This document shows positions 18,169 through 26,838 of a stretch of 64,000 nt of DNA, piece after piece; the stretch's first letter is position 1, and the number at the start of each line of letters is the position of its first letter. This stretch comes from Asaia sp003994335 (GTDB taxonomy: Bacteria; Pseudomonadota; Alphaproteobacteria; Acetobacterales; Acetobacteraceae): assembly GCF_037151175.1 (NCBI RefSeq), contig NZ_JBBCOR010000007.1, forward strand, positions 124,001 to 188,000. The letters run 5' to 3'. The notes below the pieces were generated by a model. That model was not told where the DNA came from. It worked only from the letters and a program-made list of their open reading frames with translations, and ran no database searches. Made by a program: the position numbers and the translations under genes.

Positions 18169-19593
18169 TCAGGCCGCGTTGCGGCCCTTGAGGAACTGGA
18201 AGAATTCCACACCTTCGCGCAGACGACGCTTCATCATCTGCGGGCTGCGAACCATCTCGTTGACGATCGAGGCGATCTTCGGCGCGCGGAAGTAGAACTT
18301 GCGATAGAATTCCTCAACCGAGTTGAAGATCTCGGTATGAGACAGATGCGGGTAGTGCAGCGGGGCAATCTGCACGCCGTTCTCGTCGATCAGCTCGGCT
18401 TCAGCTTCATTGAACCAGCCATTCTCGGTAGCCTGCTTGTGCAGCGCCGTGCCGGGATAGGGAGCTGCCAGCGAAACCTGCAGCGTGTGCGGGTTGATTT
18501 CACGGGCGAACTGGATGGTTTCCTGAATGGTCTCCTTCGTCTCGCCGGGCAGGCCGACGATGAAGGTGCCATGGATCTTGATGCCCAGCTTGTGGCAGTT
18601 CTTGGTGAACTCGCGTGCCGTCTCGACGCGCATGCCCTTCTTGATGTTGTGCAGGATTTGCTGGTTGCCGCTCTCATAGCCGACCAGAAGCAGGCGCAGC
18701 CCGTTTTCCTTCATGATCTTGAGCGTTTCATAGGGCACGTTCGCCTTGGCGTTGCATGACCAGGTGACACCCAGCTTGCCCATTTCACGCGCGATGGCTT
18801 CCGCACGGGGCAGGTCGTCGGTGAAGGTGTCGTCATCGAACATGAACTCCTTCACCTGCGGGAAATACTGCTTGGCAAGACGGATTTCGGCAGCCACGTG
18901 CTCGGGGCTGCGCGTGCGGTAGCGATGGCCCCCCACGGTCTGCGGCCACAGGCAGAAGGTGCAGCGCGATTTGCAGCCGCGACCGGTATAGATCGAGATA
19001 TACGGGTGCATCAGATACCCGATGAAGTAATCCTCGATCTTGAGGTCGCGCTTGTAGACTTCGGTCACGAAGGGGAGGGAGTCCATGTCCTCGATCATGG
19101 CGCGGTCACGATTGGCGATGATCTCGCCATCCTTGTTGCGCCAGGTGATGCCGTCCACGTCCTTCAGATCGCGGCCTTCGGCAATTTCCTTGATCGTGAA
19201 ATCGAACTCGTTGCGCGCCACGAAGTCGATCGGGCTGCCCTTGGCCATCGATTCGTCAGGCTGCACCGCCACCTTAGCGCCAACCATGCCGATCATCAGC
19301 TTGGGATTGGCGTCCTTGAGCATCTGCGCAACGCGTACGTCAGAGGCGAAAGACGGTGTGGAGGTGTGCATCACCACGAGGTCGCGATTCATCACGTCCT
19401 TCAGGATCGGCTCCATGCCAATGCCAGCCGGCGGGGCATCGATCAGGCGTGAGCCTTCGACCATGGCGGCAGGCTGTGCCAGCCAGGTCGGGAACCAGAA
19501 GGAGCGGATTTCGCGCTTGGCCTGGTAACGCGACCCGGCGCCGCCATCGAAACCGTCGAATGAAGGGGGCTGAAGAAAGAGCGTGCGCATCAT
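18169..19593 (-). CDS. hpnJ: hopanoid biosynthesis radical SAM protein HpnJ
   Basis: Radical SAM enzyme required to convert BHT glucosamine into BHT cyclitol ether by ring contraction, as shown for Burkholderia. The iron-sulfur cluster motif is GRGCKSRCTFC (CxxxCxxC), preceded by an N-terminal B12-binding-like region and the FWFPTWLAQPAA segment typical of HpnJ. The start at 19593 (MMRTLFLQPPSFDG) is chosen over 19620 because conservation begins there; the Met at 19590 is equally possible. About 474 aa. It lies between hpnI and hpnK in the pathway order. Confidence 0.94.
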   Translation of the reverse strand: MMRTLFLQPPSFDGFDGGAGSRYQAKREIRSFWFPTWLAQPAAMVEGSRLIDAPPAGIGMEPILKDVMNRDLVVMHTSTPSFASDVRVAQMLKDANPKLMIGMVGAKVAVQPDESMAKGSPIDFVARNEFDFTIKEIAEGRDLKDVDGITWRNKDGEIIANRDRAMIEDMDSLPFVTEVYKRDLKIEDYFIGYLMHPYISIYTGRGCKSRCTFCLWPQTVGGHRYRTRSPEHVAAEIRLAKQYFPQVKEFMFDDDTFTDDLPRAEAIAREMGKLGVTWSCNAKANVPYETLKIMKENGLRLLLVGYESGNQQILHNIKKGMRVETAREFTKNCHKLGIKIHGTFIVGLPGETKETIQETIQFAREINPHTLQVSLAAPYPGTALHKQATENGWFNEAEAELIDENGVQIAPLHYPHLSHTEIFNSVEEFYRKFYFRAPKIASIVNEMVRSPQMMKRRLREGVEFFQFLKGRNAA

Positions 19594-19702
19594 GACAATG
19601 AAGGTCCTCGCAAAAACCACCGGATCTCAAGATCCGCAAAGGTGAAAGGGTCAGGTATTCCTGACGAATGCCCCAGCATATGAGGCTGAAACGGTAAAAA
19701 GT

Positions 19703-20914
19703 CTAATCCCCGGGTTCGACCGGCTGTATTGGCGGTGTAATCGACGCCGCTCGCCTGATATGGAGGGTCTGACCACGCCAGGCCACGCGCTTGCCGCGCG
19801 CGCTGCCCACCATGATGGCGGCAGACAGCCATTCGCGCAGCGGAAACAGGGCATAGAGGGCAGGGGATAGGCGCCCCACGTTTCGGTCGATCGCCATGGC
19901 TGCGAGGCTGCGAACCGCCCAGACGCCAAGGAAAAACCACAGAGCACCGCGTGCGGGCCAGAAACAGGCCAGGACAACGCTCGACCAGAAAAGGGGAAGT
20001 TGAATGGCCGAGAGACCGTAACCGACCGGCTCTACATTCTTGACCGTACGCCCCCAACGCAATTCGTGCTCGATCATGTGGCCCGCCGAGGGTTCGGCAA
20101 CGGTTGTCCAGGTCATGCATGGGGCGAGGGCGATCTCCTGCCCATGGGCCCGCACAAGCTGGCCCAGAATGGCGTCATCGGCCACGTGATCGGCCAGAGC
20201 CGCCAGACCGCCCACCCGTTCCAGCAGCCTGCGCGTCAGGGCCATGGTGGCACCAAGGCAGTCCTGACGCCCCAGCAGACGGGACATCATCACGCCAGGC
20301 ATGAAATTATGATTGATCTGCGAGGCGGCGAACTCACGCACCAACGCTTTGCTTGCAGGAAGTCCAGCATAGAGCGTCGTCACGAGGCCGACGCCAGGAC
20401 GTGCGAGCGTTGTTGCAATGTCGCGCAGATAGCCGCGCTGCACATGAATATCGGAGTCGGAAATCACGAGGACATCGTGCTTCGCCCTCGGATACATATT
20501 GATCAGATTGGCGACCTTGCGGTTCGTTCCGTGCGCGGTATCGTCAATCACGAGGCTGATATCGCGCTCGGGATAGTCCTGCATCAGACGCTGCACGATG
20601 GCGATGGCTGGGTCGCTCTTGCGCTGAACGCCGAAGACGAGCTGGAAACGCGGGTAGTCCTGCTCGCAGAAGCTGCGCAAAGCCTGTTCGAGCATCGGCT
20701 CGTCGCCATGCAGGGGCTTGAGCACCGTCACCGGGGGGAGAATCTGGGTTGTGTTCTCCCCGATGCGCGTGGGTTGGCGCGCATCGGGGAGAACTGCGCT
20801 CTTTTCCTGGCGCCGGAACGCAGTAATCAGCCCCGCGCCTATTGCCGACTGAGCGCATCCACACAACGCGATCCCCGCAGAGGCATAACCTAGCCAGTTC
20901 AAAACGAGAGTCAC
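19703..20914 (-). CDS. hpnI: hopanoid glycosyltransferase HpnI
   Basis: Membrane glycosyltransferase of the ceramide-glucosyltransferase-like GT2/GT21 group, 403 aa. It carries an N-terminal hydrophobic helix, VTVLKPLHGDEPMLEQALRS, the nucleotide-binding ISDSDIHV (DxD), the acceptor-site D-D in LADHVADDAILG and a HELRWGRTVK motif equivalent to the (Q/R)xxRW of processive and ceramide enzymes. Hydrophobic helices near the C-terminus anchor it. Its role is transfer of N-acetylglucosamine to bacteriohopanetetrol. Translation starts at a GTG with a strong purine-rich binding site (GGGAGAGGGGG). Confidence 0.93.
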   Translation of the reverse strand: MTLVLNWLGYASAGIALCGCAQSAIGAGLITAFRRQEKSAVLPDARQPTRIGENTTQILPPVTVLKPLHGDEPMLEQALRSFCEQDYPRFQLVFGVQRKSDPAIAIVQRLMQDYPERDISLVIDDTAHGTNRKVANLINMYPRAKHDVLVISDSDIHVQRGYLRDIATTLARPGVGLVTTLYAGLPASKALVREFAASQINHNFMPGVMMSRLLGRQDCLGATMALTRRLLERVGGLAALADHVADDAILGQLVRAHGQEIALAPCMTWTTVAEPSAGHMIEHELRWGRTVKNVEPVGYGLSAIQLPLFWSSVVLACFWPARGALWFFLGVWAVRSLAAMAIDRNVGRLSPALYALFPLREWLSAAIMVGSARGKRVAWRGQTLHIRRAASITPPIQPVEPGD

Positions 20915-20968
20915 GCGCCCCCTCTCCCCTTTTCCAGGTGTTTTATTGCAGGGGGCCGACAGTGCATC

Positions 20969-21655
20969 TTAATTATTCATAAACTTTGCGGTTTTGCGGT
21001 TGAGCAGGGTCACGAGGGCATCCGCGCCGCCGCGGGCCAGCGTCGAGCTGAAATCAGCGCGCTGGGCGGCAACCTGGCTGATGTGACCATTGAGCAGAAT
21101 GTCGACGATGCGATATCCGCCGCCAGAAGGCATCATCACATAATTGATAGCGGTCGCAGAATCCGACCCGTCACCGATCGATGTGCTCACAATGGTGCTG
21201 CCTCCCGTGGGGGCGGGACGCGTGGTCGGGCTGACCGTGAACTGCGCCGTACCACCCTGCTTGAAGCTCGAGACATAGCGGGCAATGGTGAACTGTCGGA
21301 AAGCGGTAAGCAGCTTCGTCTGCTCATCTGCAGACAGCGTCGTGTAACGCATGCCGATGGAGTTATGGAGCACGGTCGACAGATCGAAAATCCGATCGAT
21401 CACCGGAGCCATGATCTGGGCGCGGGCTTCAGGTGTGCCGCTGGACGGGGACTGAATCTGCTTCAGGGCCGTATAAAGGTCGTTGATGGGCGCCACGGCC
21501 GGCGATTGGGCCTCGGACTGGGCCAGGGCGGGAGCAGGCATGAACACGAAGGAAGACGCGACGGGTGCCGAAATCAGGGCCAAGAGCCCGAGCGCGGCAC
21601 GGCTCAGGCGCCGTGCAGGAATCGCGTCGGGCGTGGTGATGGGAAATCGTGTCAT
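20969..21655 (-). CDS. hpnM: hopanoid-associated HpnM, MlaC/Ttg2D-like periplasmic protein
   Basis: 228-aa exported protein with a signal peptide ending near ALAQS and an MlaC-like (toluene tolerance Ttg2D) fold: the segments APVIDRIFDLSTVLHNSIG, LTAFRQFTIARYVSSF and YRIVDILLNGHISQVAAQRADF follow the family pattern. MlaC relatives ferry phospholipids across the periplasm; HpnM is inferred to act in hopanoid transport or envelope sorting because it is consistently found with hpn genes. GAGG lies at a good distance before the ATG. It is the first gene of the hpnMIJK series. Confidence 0.9.
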   Translation of the reverse strand: MTRFPITTPDAIPARRLSRAALGLLALISAPVASSFVFMPAPALAQSEAQSPAVAPINDLYTALKQIQSPSSGTPEARAQIMAPVIDRIFDLSTVLHNSIGMRYTTLSADEQTKLLTAFRQFTIARYVSSFKQGGTAQFTVSPTTRPAPTGGSTIVSTSIGDGSDSATAINYVMMPSGGGYRIVDILLNGHISQVAAQRADFSSTLARGGADALVTLLNRKTAKFMNN

Positions 21656-22152
21656 GCTGCGTCCTCAAATCTGTCCCGGTAAACGGTGCCGACAGGTGTC
21701 CGGATCCGTAGTCGGAAGCTGGGGTGGCTCGTGTTTTAAACAAGACATCCGCTCATCAATCACTGTCGCATATGTCCGACATAACGTCGAAAAGTGCAAT
21801 CTTCCCACCGTGTTGCAATAACGAGGGGAGCGAATGCGCGAATCACGATGTGGGGTGCAACAGATTTCGGCTTAAAAATTGGTTAGTTATTGCCTTTACA
21901 TGTCGCCAAAATGACACAGATCGCGCAATGAAACGTCATCGATGTTGAGGTGGGCAACCTGCAGGGTGTATAGGCAGCGTTTTACCATCCCGTTCGTATC
22001 CTTTTCAGTCTTGCGCGCCGGTCCCGATTTCGGTGATGTCTTGCGAAATCATACGACCTGCGGGTCTCACGTTTGACGTCGACGCGCTATTTCCGCCGGG
22101 CCTTTTCTGGTCCCGTGCGTGCACGTCGATTGGTGTAGGAGCATAGAGATAC
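21656..22152. other. divergent promoter region between hpnM and hpnH
   Basis: About 500 bases separate the two divergent hopanoid genes. An A/T-rich patch around 21860-21910 is a plausible promoter area. No tRNA, riboswitch or repeat was recognised. Two-sided control of hpnH and hpnMIJK from this region is likely from position alone. Confidence 0.45.
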
Positions 22153-23340
22153 ATGGCCGTTCCATTGATGCAGGCCGTCCGTGTCGGACGCTATGTGGTC
22201 AAGCAGCATCTTCTGGGTCGCAAGCGCTATCCGCTCGTTCTGATGCTCGAACCCCTGTTCCGCTGCAACCTCGCCTGTGCGGGCTGCGGCAAGATCGATT
22301 ACCCGGCCCAGATCCTGAACCAGCGCCTCAGCCTGCAGGAATGCCTGGATGCCGATGCTGAAGCAGACGCCCCCGTCATCGCCATCGCTGGCGGCGAGCC
22401 TCTCCTCCACAAGGAGATGCCCGAGATCGTCAAGGGTCTGACGGCGCGCAAGAAGTATGTCTATCTCTGCACGAACGGTCTTCTGCTCGAGAAGAAGCTC
22501 GATGATTACGAGCCCAACCCGTTCTTCTCCTGGGATATTCATCTCGACGGCGACAAGGCGATGCATGATTCGTCCGTCTGCCAGGAAGGCGTGTATGAGC
22601 GCGCAGTGTCGGCCATTCGAGCCGCCAAGGAGCGCGGTTTCCGCGTGTCCATCAACTGCACGCTGTTCGACGGCGCGCAGCCTGAGCGCGTGGCGCGTTT
22701 CTTCGATGAAGTCATGGCGCTCGGCGTCGATGGCGTCATGACGGCACCGGGTTATGCGTATGAGCGTGCGCCCGATCAGGAGCACTTCCTGAACCGCCAG
22801 AAGACCAAGCAGCTCTTTCGTGACATCTTCCGTCTGGGCAAGGGCAAGAAGTGGCGCTTCACCCAGTCGCCGCTCTTCCTAAACTTTCTGGCTGGCAATG
22901 AAAACTATCATTGCACGCCTTGGGGCAAGCCCCTGCGTACCGTGTTTGGCTGGCAGCGTCCCTGCTATCTGCTGGGTGAAGGCTACGCCAAGACCTTCAA
23001 GGAACTGATGGACGATACGGCCTGGGAGCAGTACGGCACCGGTGCCTATGAGAAATGCGCCGATTGCATGGTCCATTCGGGCTATGAGTCGACAGCCGTC
23101 ATGGATGCGGTCAAGCGCCCCTGGCATATCGCCAAGGTTGCCCTGTTCGGACCGGAAACCGAAAAGCCCATGGTTCCCGAGATCTCGCTCGAGAACCAGC
23201 GCCCTGCCGAGTACAAATACGAGGCGCAGGTGGCTGAGCAGGTCACGCTGCTCGAATCCCGCAAGCCTGCCCGCGGCCCGCGCGTGCGCGTGCACAAGGC
23301 TGAGGACAAGCCGGTCGAGATCGCCGACGCCGCCGACTAA
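22153..23340 (+). CDS. hpnH: adenosyl-hopane synthase HpnH (radical SAM)
   Basis: Radical SAM enzyme that adds the 5'-deoxyadenosyl radical to diploptene to form adenosylhopane, the first step of C35 hopanoid side-chain synthesis. The cluster motif is RCNLACAGCGK (Cys38, 42, 45), followed by the SAM-binding AIAGGEPLLH and the CTNGLLLEKKLDDY segment. Additional cysteines in the C-terminal half (YEKCADCMVHSGYE) follow the family pattern. Length 395 aa with an acidic tail. It is divergent from hpnMIJK and followed by a strong terminator. Confidence 0.96.
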   Translation: MAVPLMQAVRVGRYVVKQHLLGRKRYPLVLMLEPLFRCNLACAGCGKIDYPAQILNQRLSLQECLDADAEADAPVIAIAGGEPLLHKEMPEIVKGLTARKKYVYLCTNGLLLEKKLDDYEPNPFFSWDIHLDGDKAMHDSSVCQEGVYERAVSAIRAAKERGFRVSINCTLFDGAQPERVARFFDEVMALGVDGVMTAPGYAYERAPDQEHFLNRQKTKQLFRDIFRLGKGKKWRFTQSPLFLNFLAGNENYHCTPWGKPLRTVFGWQRPCYLLGEGYAKTFKELMDDTAWEQYGTGAYEKCADCMVHSGYESTAVMDAVKRPWHIAKVALFGPETEKPMVPEISLENQRPAEYKYEAQVAEQVTLLESRKPARGPRVRVHKAEDKPVEIADAAD

Positions 23341-23427
23341 AGGGTCTTCGGGCCCAACCGGCCGGGCAGGAGGGGGCAAAGCCCTTCTGCATACTGGCCA
23401 AGACAGGCATGACAGCCTTATCCTGAG

Positions 23428-23467
23428 AAGGCGGACATACAGCGTGTATGTCCGCCTTTTCTTTTTT
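23428..23467 (+). terminator. intrinsic terminator of hpnH
   Basis: A perfect 14-bp stem (AAGGCGGACATACA, loop GCG) is followed by TTTCTTTTTT. It lies about 90 bases after the hpnH stop and just before the CorC-family start at 23484, which argues against the upstream in-frame ATG at 23448 that falls inside the hairpin. Confidence 0.92.
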
Positions 23468-23483
23468 CCGAACGAAGGGCGCC

Positions 23484-24776
23484 ATGCTCACCCCCATTCT
23501 GGTCATCTGTCTTCTCATTGCCTTGAACAGCATCTTCGCCATGGGCGAAATGGCGCTGATCTCGGCCAAGCGGCCGCGTCTTGCGGCGCTGGTCAAGCGT
23601 GGGGTGCGTGGTGCAGAGCGGGCGCTGCGTCTGGCCGATGAGCCCCATTCCTTTCTGCCGACCGTACAGATCGGCATGACGCTCGTCTCCATTCTCGAAG
23701 GCGCCTTTGGCGGCAGCCAGATTGAGGAGGATCTGGCGCTGCTGATCCGGCGGAGCGACATGTTGCGTCCTTTCGCCAATGAATTGTCCATCGGCATCGT
23801 GGTGATGGCCATCACCTTCGCCATGCTGGTCTTTGGCGAACTCGTCCCCAAGCAGATCGCGTTGCAACAGCCCGAGAAGATGGCGGCTCGCCTCTCCTTC
23901 ATTCTCTCGGCGCTCCTGACTATCTCACGCCCTGTGGTGGCGCTGCTGAGCGGGACCTCCAACCTTGTGCTGCGTCTTTTCGGCGTGGGAGGTCTGACAC
24001 GCGCTGCGATCACGGAAGAGGAACTGCGCGCCATCCTGGCCGAGGGCGCTCAGGCCGGTGTGCTTGAAACCGAGGAGCGCATCATGATCGAACGCCTGCT
24101 CCGCCTGGCCGATCGCCCCGTACGCGCGATCATGACGCCGCGTAACGAACTCTTCTGGGTCGATCGTCATGCCAGCCGCGATGCGCTGATCGTGAAGCTG
24201 CGCCAGTCCACCTATACCCGTATCCTCGTCTGTGAAGGCGATGTGGACCATCCTGTCGGCGTGGTTCTGGCCAAGGATCTGATGGACCGCCTGCTTCAGG
24301 GGCTGCCGATTTCCATCGAAGCCGCCCTGCGTCAGCCGATTGTCGTGCCGGACAGCCTGACGGCGCAGGACATGATCGAACGCATGCGTGGCGAGCGCCT
24401 CGGCATTGCTTTCGTTCTCGACGAATACGGCTCCTTCGAGGGGATCGTCACGCCTTCGGATATCTTTGAGGCGATTGTGGGTGACGAGACCGCCGAGAAG
24501 AACAAGACCGAGCGTGAAAATCCTCAGCCGCGGGACGAATATGTGCTCGATGGCTTCATGCCCGCTGATGAAGTGCGCTCGGTGCTCGATCTGCCCGATC
24601 TGCCTGCCGCAGGGAGCTACCATACTCTGGCGGGTGCCATCCTTGCCCTGTTGCGCCGCGTACCCGCCAAGGGTGACAAGGTGGTCTTCGCGGGCTGGCT
24701 CTTCGAGGTGGTCGAAATGGAGCAACGCCGCGTGACCAAGGTACGGGCCAGCCGTCAGGTTCTGGCTGAAAACTGA
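23484..24776 (+). CDS. hemolysin/CorC-type transporter (DUF21-CBS-CorC domains)
   Basis: 430-aa membrane protein of the CNNM/CorC family linked to Mg2+/Co2+ homeostasis. The N-terminal DUF21 domain has about four helices, starting LTPILVICLLIALNSIFAMGEMALISAKRPR. Two CBS domains follow (RAIMTPRNELFWVD and YGSFEGIVTPSDIFEAIVGDE), then a C-terminal CorC_HlyC domain containing YVLDGFMPADEV. The start is set after the hpnH terminator. Despite the family name hemolysin, an ion transport role is more likely. It lies just upstream of the ABC pair with a 44-bp gap. Confidence 0.9.
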   Translation: MLTPILVICLLIALNSIFAMGEMALISAKRPRLAALVKRGVRGAERALRLADEPHSFLPTVQIGMTLVSILEGAFGGSQIEEDLALLIRRSDMLRPFANELSIGIVVMAITFAMLVFGELVPKQIALQQPEKMAARLSFILSALLTISRPVVALLSGTSNLVLRLFGVGGLTRAAITEEELRAILAEGAQAGVLETEERIMIERLLRLADRPVRAIMTPRNELFWVDRHASRDALIVKLRQSTYTRILVCEGDVDHPVGVVLAKDLMDRLLQGLPISIEAALRQPIVVPDSLTAQDMIERMRGERLGIAFVLDEYGSFEGIVTPSDIFEAIVGDETAEKNKTERENPQPRDEYVLDGFMPADEVRSVLDLPDLPAAGSYHTLAGAILALLRRVPAKGDKVVFAGWLFEVVEMEQRRVTKVRASRQVLAEN

Positions 24777-24820
24777 GACCGTTTTGATTGCCGATCGTGA
24801 AGGCCTGAAGGGGAAATGCG

Positions 24821-26149
24821 GTGACGAAGCGTTCGGAGTTTCCCCCTCTGGCTGCGGTGGCACCTGGCCTGGCGGATAAAGCCGGTAGCATCGCCCCCTA
24901 CAGCCTGTACGCTTATTTCCGATTGCGGCTGCGTTATCTGCTGCATGCGGGCAAGACGCTCCTCATGCAGCGTTGGCTCGCCCTGCTTGTCATCATCTTT
25001 CTTTCACCGGCCCTACCGATTGTCGCTTTGCTGCTGCGTACAGCGCATTTCATGGTCTTCATGCTGGCGACGCCCACGACGCGTTCCGATGCCTTGGCCG
25101 GGGCCACTCCCGGGGCCATCGGCCCGCATGTCGGCGCGATTATTTTCGCTCAGGCAGGCTACCTGCTCTGGGCGGAGGGGCTGCGGTCGGTTCTGCGCGG
25201 TGGGGCTTTCAGGAGTTATCTCGACAGCCTGCCCATTTCCCTAAACATACGTCTTTCCATCGCCGCAGGGCTCGTATTCCTGCTCGACCTCCCGCTTCTT
25301 CTTCCTTTGCCGGTCGGGCTCGCTCTGGTCGGGATTGGGGTCCCGCTGGCAGCGTTGCTCTATATAATGAGAGCGCTGGTTTTTTTGGGACTGACAATTC
25401 TTCTGCAAGCAGCCCGTATTGAGGCTGCGCCCCTGCTGATCCCATTCATTCTGATTGCCGATCTGGCGCTTGCCCTCGACTGCGGCATGGGGACTTCTGG
25501 CGCAGCTCTGCCGGTCCTTGCCCTGCCTGTCCTGTGCGGAGGGGCGGGTTTGCTTCTGGGTACGCGCTATGAAGGCTGGTCCGGCCTTCGTCGTCATTCT
25601 GCCCGAGCGGCATTGCCTAGGGCTGGCACGCTGGGGCTCGTAACGCCCGTTCTACGTCTCCAGATCAGGTGTTGTGTCGAAAGGGGCAATGCCACGCCCA
25701 TAATCATGCTCCTCGTCTGGGTCTTGCCTTTTGCCTTGTGGGCGCTCCTGCGCGGGTTCGACTATGATTCCCGCTCCGTACCGGTGCAGATCGTGGTCAT
25801 GGGGCTCATCGCACAATCCTGCCTTGTTCCCCTCGCCTCTCTTGCCGAGGCGCATGAGCGTGCAGCCGGCTTTTGCCGCGCTTTGCCTTTATCCCGATTT
25901 TTCTGGGTCGGGCGCGATATTGGTCTAGTTCTGGCGCTGTTCACGATTCCAGCCCTGCTCTGCCTGCTGCCGCTTGCCGTGCATCGCCTGATGACGCCCG
26001 GTGTCGCTTTGGGTGTGCTGGCTTCGTATCTGCTGTTGCTGTCGGCCCTGCGGCTCACCGTGTCGATCGATCCGCGGTGGCGGCCCATGCCCGCGATCGC
26101 GCTTTCCGCATTCTGGGTAACGGTCATTCTCTGGAAGGTTCCCGCATGA
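24821..26149 (+). CDS. polytopic membrane protein, likely ABC exporter permease
   Basis: 442-aa protein made almost wholly of hydrophobic helices (at least ten), with few charged loops. It starts with GTG preceded by GAAGGGGAA. No recognised family motif is visible. Its stop overlaps the ATG of an ABC ATPase gene (ATGA), so the two probably form one transporter, with this as the membrane part of an ABC-2-like exporter. Substrate unknown; proximity to hopanoid genes is noted but the hpnH terminator lies between. Confidence 0.7.
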   Translation: MTKRSEFPPLAAVAPGLADKAGSIAPYSLYAYFRLRLRYLLHAGKTLLMQRWLALLVIIFLSPALPIVALLLRTAHFMVFMLATPTTRSDALAGATPGAIGPHVGAIIFAQAGYLLWAEGLRSVLRGGAFRSYLDSLPISLNIRLSIAAGLVFLLDLPLLLPLPVGLALVGIGVPLAALLYIMRALVFLGLTILLQAARIEAAPLLIPFILIADLALALDCGMGTSGAALPVLALPVLCGGAGLLLGTRYEGWSGLRRHSARAALPRAGTLGLVTPVLRLQIRCCVERGNATPIIMLLVWVLPFALWALLRGFDYDSRSVPVQIVVMGLIAQSCLVPLASLAEAHERAAGFCRALPLSRFFWVGRDIGLVLALFTIPALLCLLPLAVHRLMTPGVALGVLASYLLLLSALRLTVSIDPRWRPMPAIALSAFWVTVILWKVPA

Positions 26150-26769
26150 GCGACAGGCTGATCTGCACCGATCTCGAGATGGCCTATAAGGGACGAGCTG
26201 TTTTCTCTTCGGTCAGTCTTGCTCTCCCTGTGGGCCTGCACGGGCTCCGGGGGAGCAATGGCACAGGTAAATCGACGCTGCTGCGTGGCCTGTCCGGAGT
26301 GGCGAAACTGCAAAGAGGTCGGGTTCTGATTGCAGGGCATGACCTGTCCCGGCAGCCCGTGGCGGCGAAATCTTGTCTTGCCTATGTCCCGGATGAGGGC
26401 GCGCTGTACCCGTTCATGACCGGGCGTGACCTCTTCGCGCTCTGCGCCTGGGCCCGCAAGGCGGAAAGCCTGTCGTCGAACCTGATCGAGGGTTTTGGTC
26501 TCGGGCCCCATCTCGACAAGCGTTACGATGCGCTGTCGCTCGGAACGCGGCGCAAGATGCTTATCGCCTCGGCCTTTATAGGCAGGCCGCAAGTGTTGTT
26601 GATGGACGAGCCGGGTAATGGGCTCGACGTGGACTCTCGGCAATTCCTGATGACGCTGCTGTCAGAGGCGGCGCGGTCGGCCTGTATTCTGGTTTCGACC
26701 CATGATGGCGCCTTTCTTGACGCGCTCGGAGCACGGATCATCAGAATGGAGACGCTCGGAAAGAAATAA
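26146..26769 (+). CDS. ABC transporter ATP-binding protein
   Basis: 207-aa ATPase with Walker A GSNGTGKST, Q-loop region CLAYVPDEGALYPFMTG, a degenerate signature LSLGTRRKMLIA, Walker B QVLLMDEPGNGLD and H-loop STHDGAFL. The start at 26146 is inside ATGA shared with the membrane-protein gene. Such relaxed signature motifs are common in small ABC-2 exporters (CcmA-like). It probably energises the upstream permease; the cargo is not evident. Confidence 0.9.
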   Translation: MSDRLICTDLEMAYKGRAVFSSVSLALPVGLHGLRGSNGTGKSTLLRGLSGVAKLQRGRVLIAGHDLSRQPVAAKSCLAYVPDEGALYPFMTGRDLFALCAWARKAESLSSNLIEGFGLGPHLDKRYDALSLGTRRKMLIASAFIGRPQVLLMDEPGNGLDVDSRQFLMTLLSEAARSACILVSTHDGAFLDALGARIIRMETLGKK

Positions 26770-26800
26770 GGGCGACACCCTCGTCGGGAGCCGCCCTTAT
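26766..26800. terminator. possible bidirectional terminator
   Basis: A 9-bp inverted repeat (ATAAGGGCG / CGCCCTTAT, loop 17) lies between the convergent ABC ATPase and lytic transglycosylase genes. The loop is long and T-runs are weak, so efficiency is doubtful. Confidence 0.45.
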
Positions 26801-26838
26801 CGAAAATCGTTCAGGCCCGTCACAATGACAGTGGCCCC

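Noticed and set aside
23448..23483. Earlier ATG for the CorC-family protein
   Set aside because: It lies inside the hpnH terminator hairpin and adds unconserved residues before the first membrane helix.
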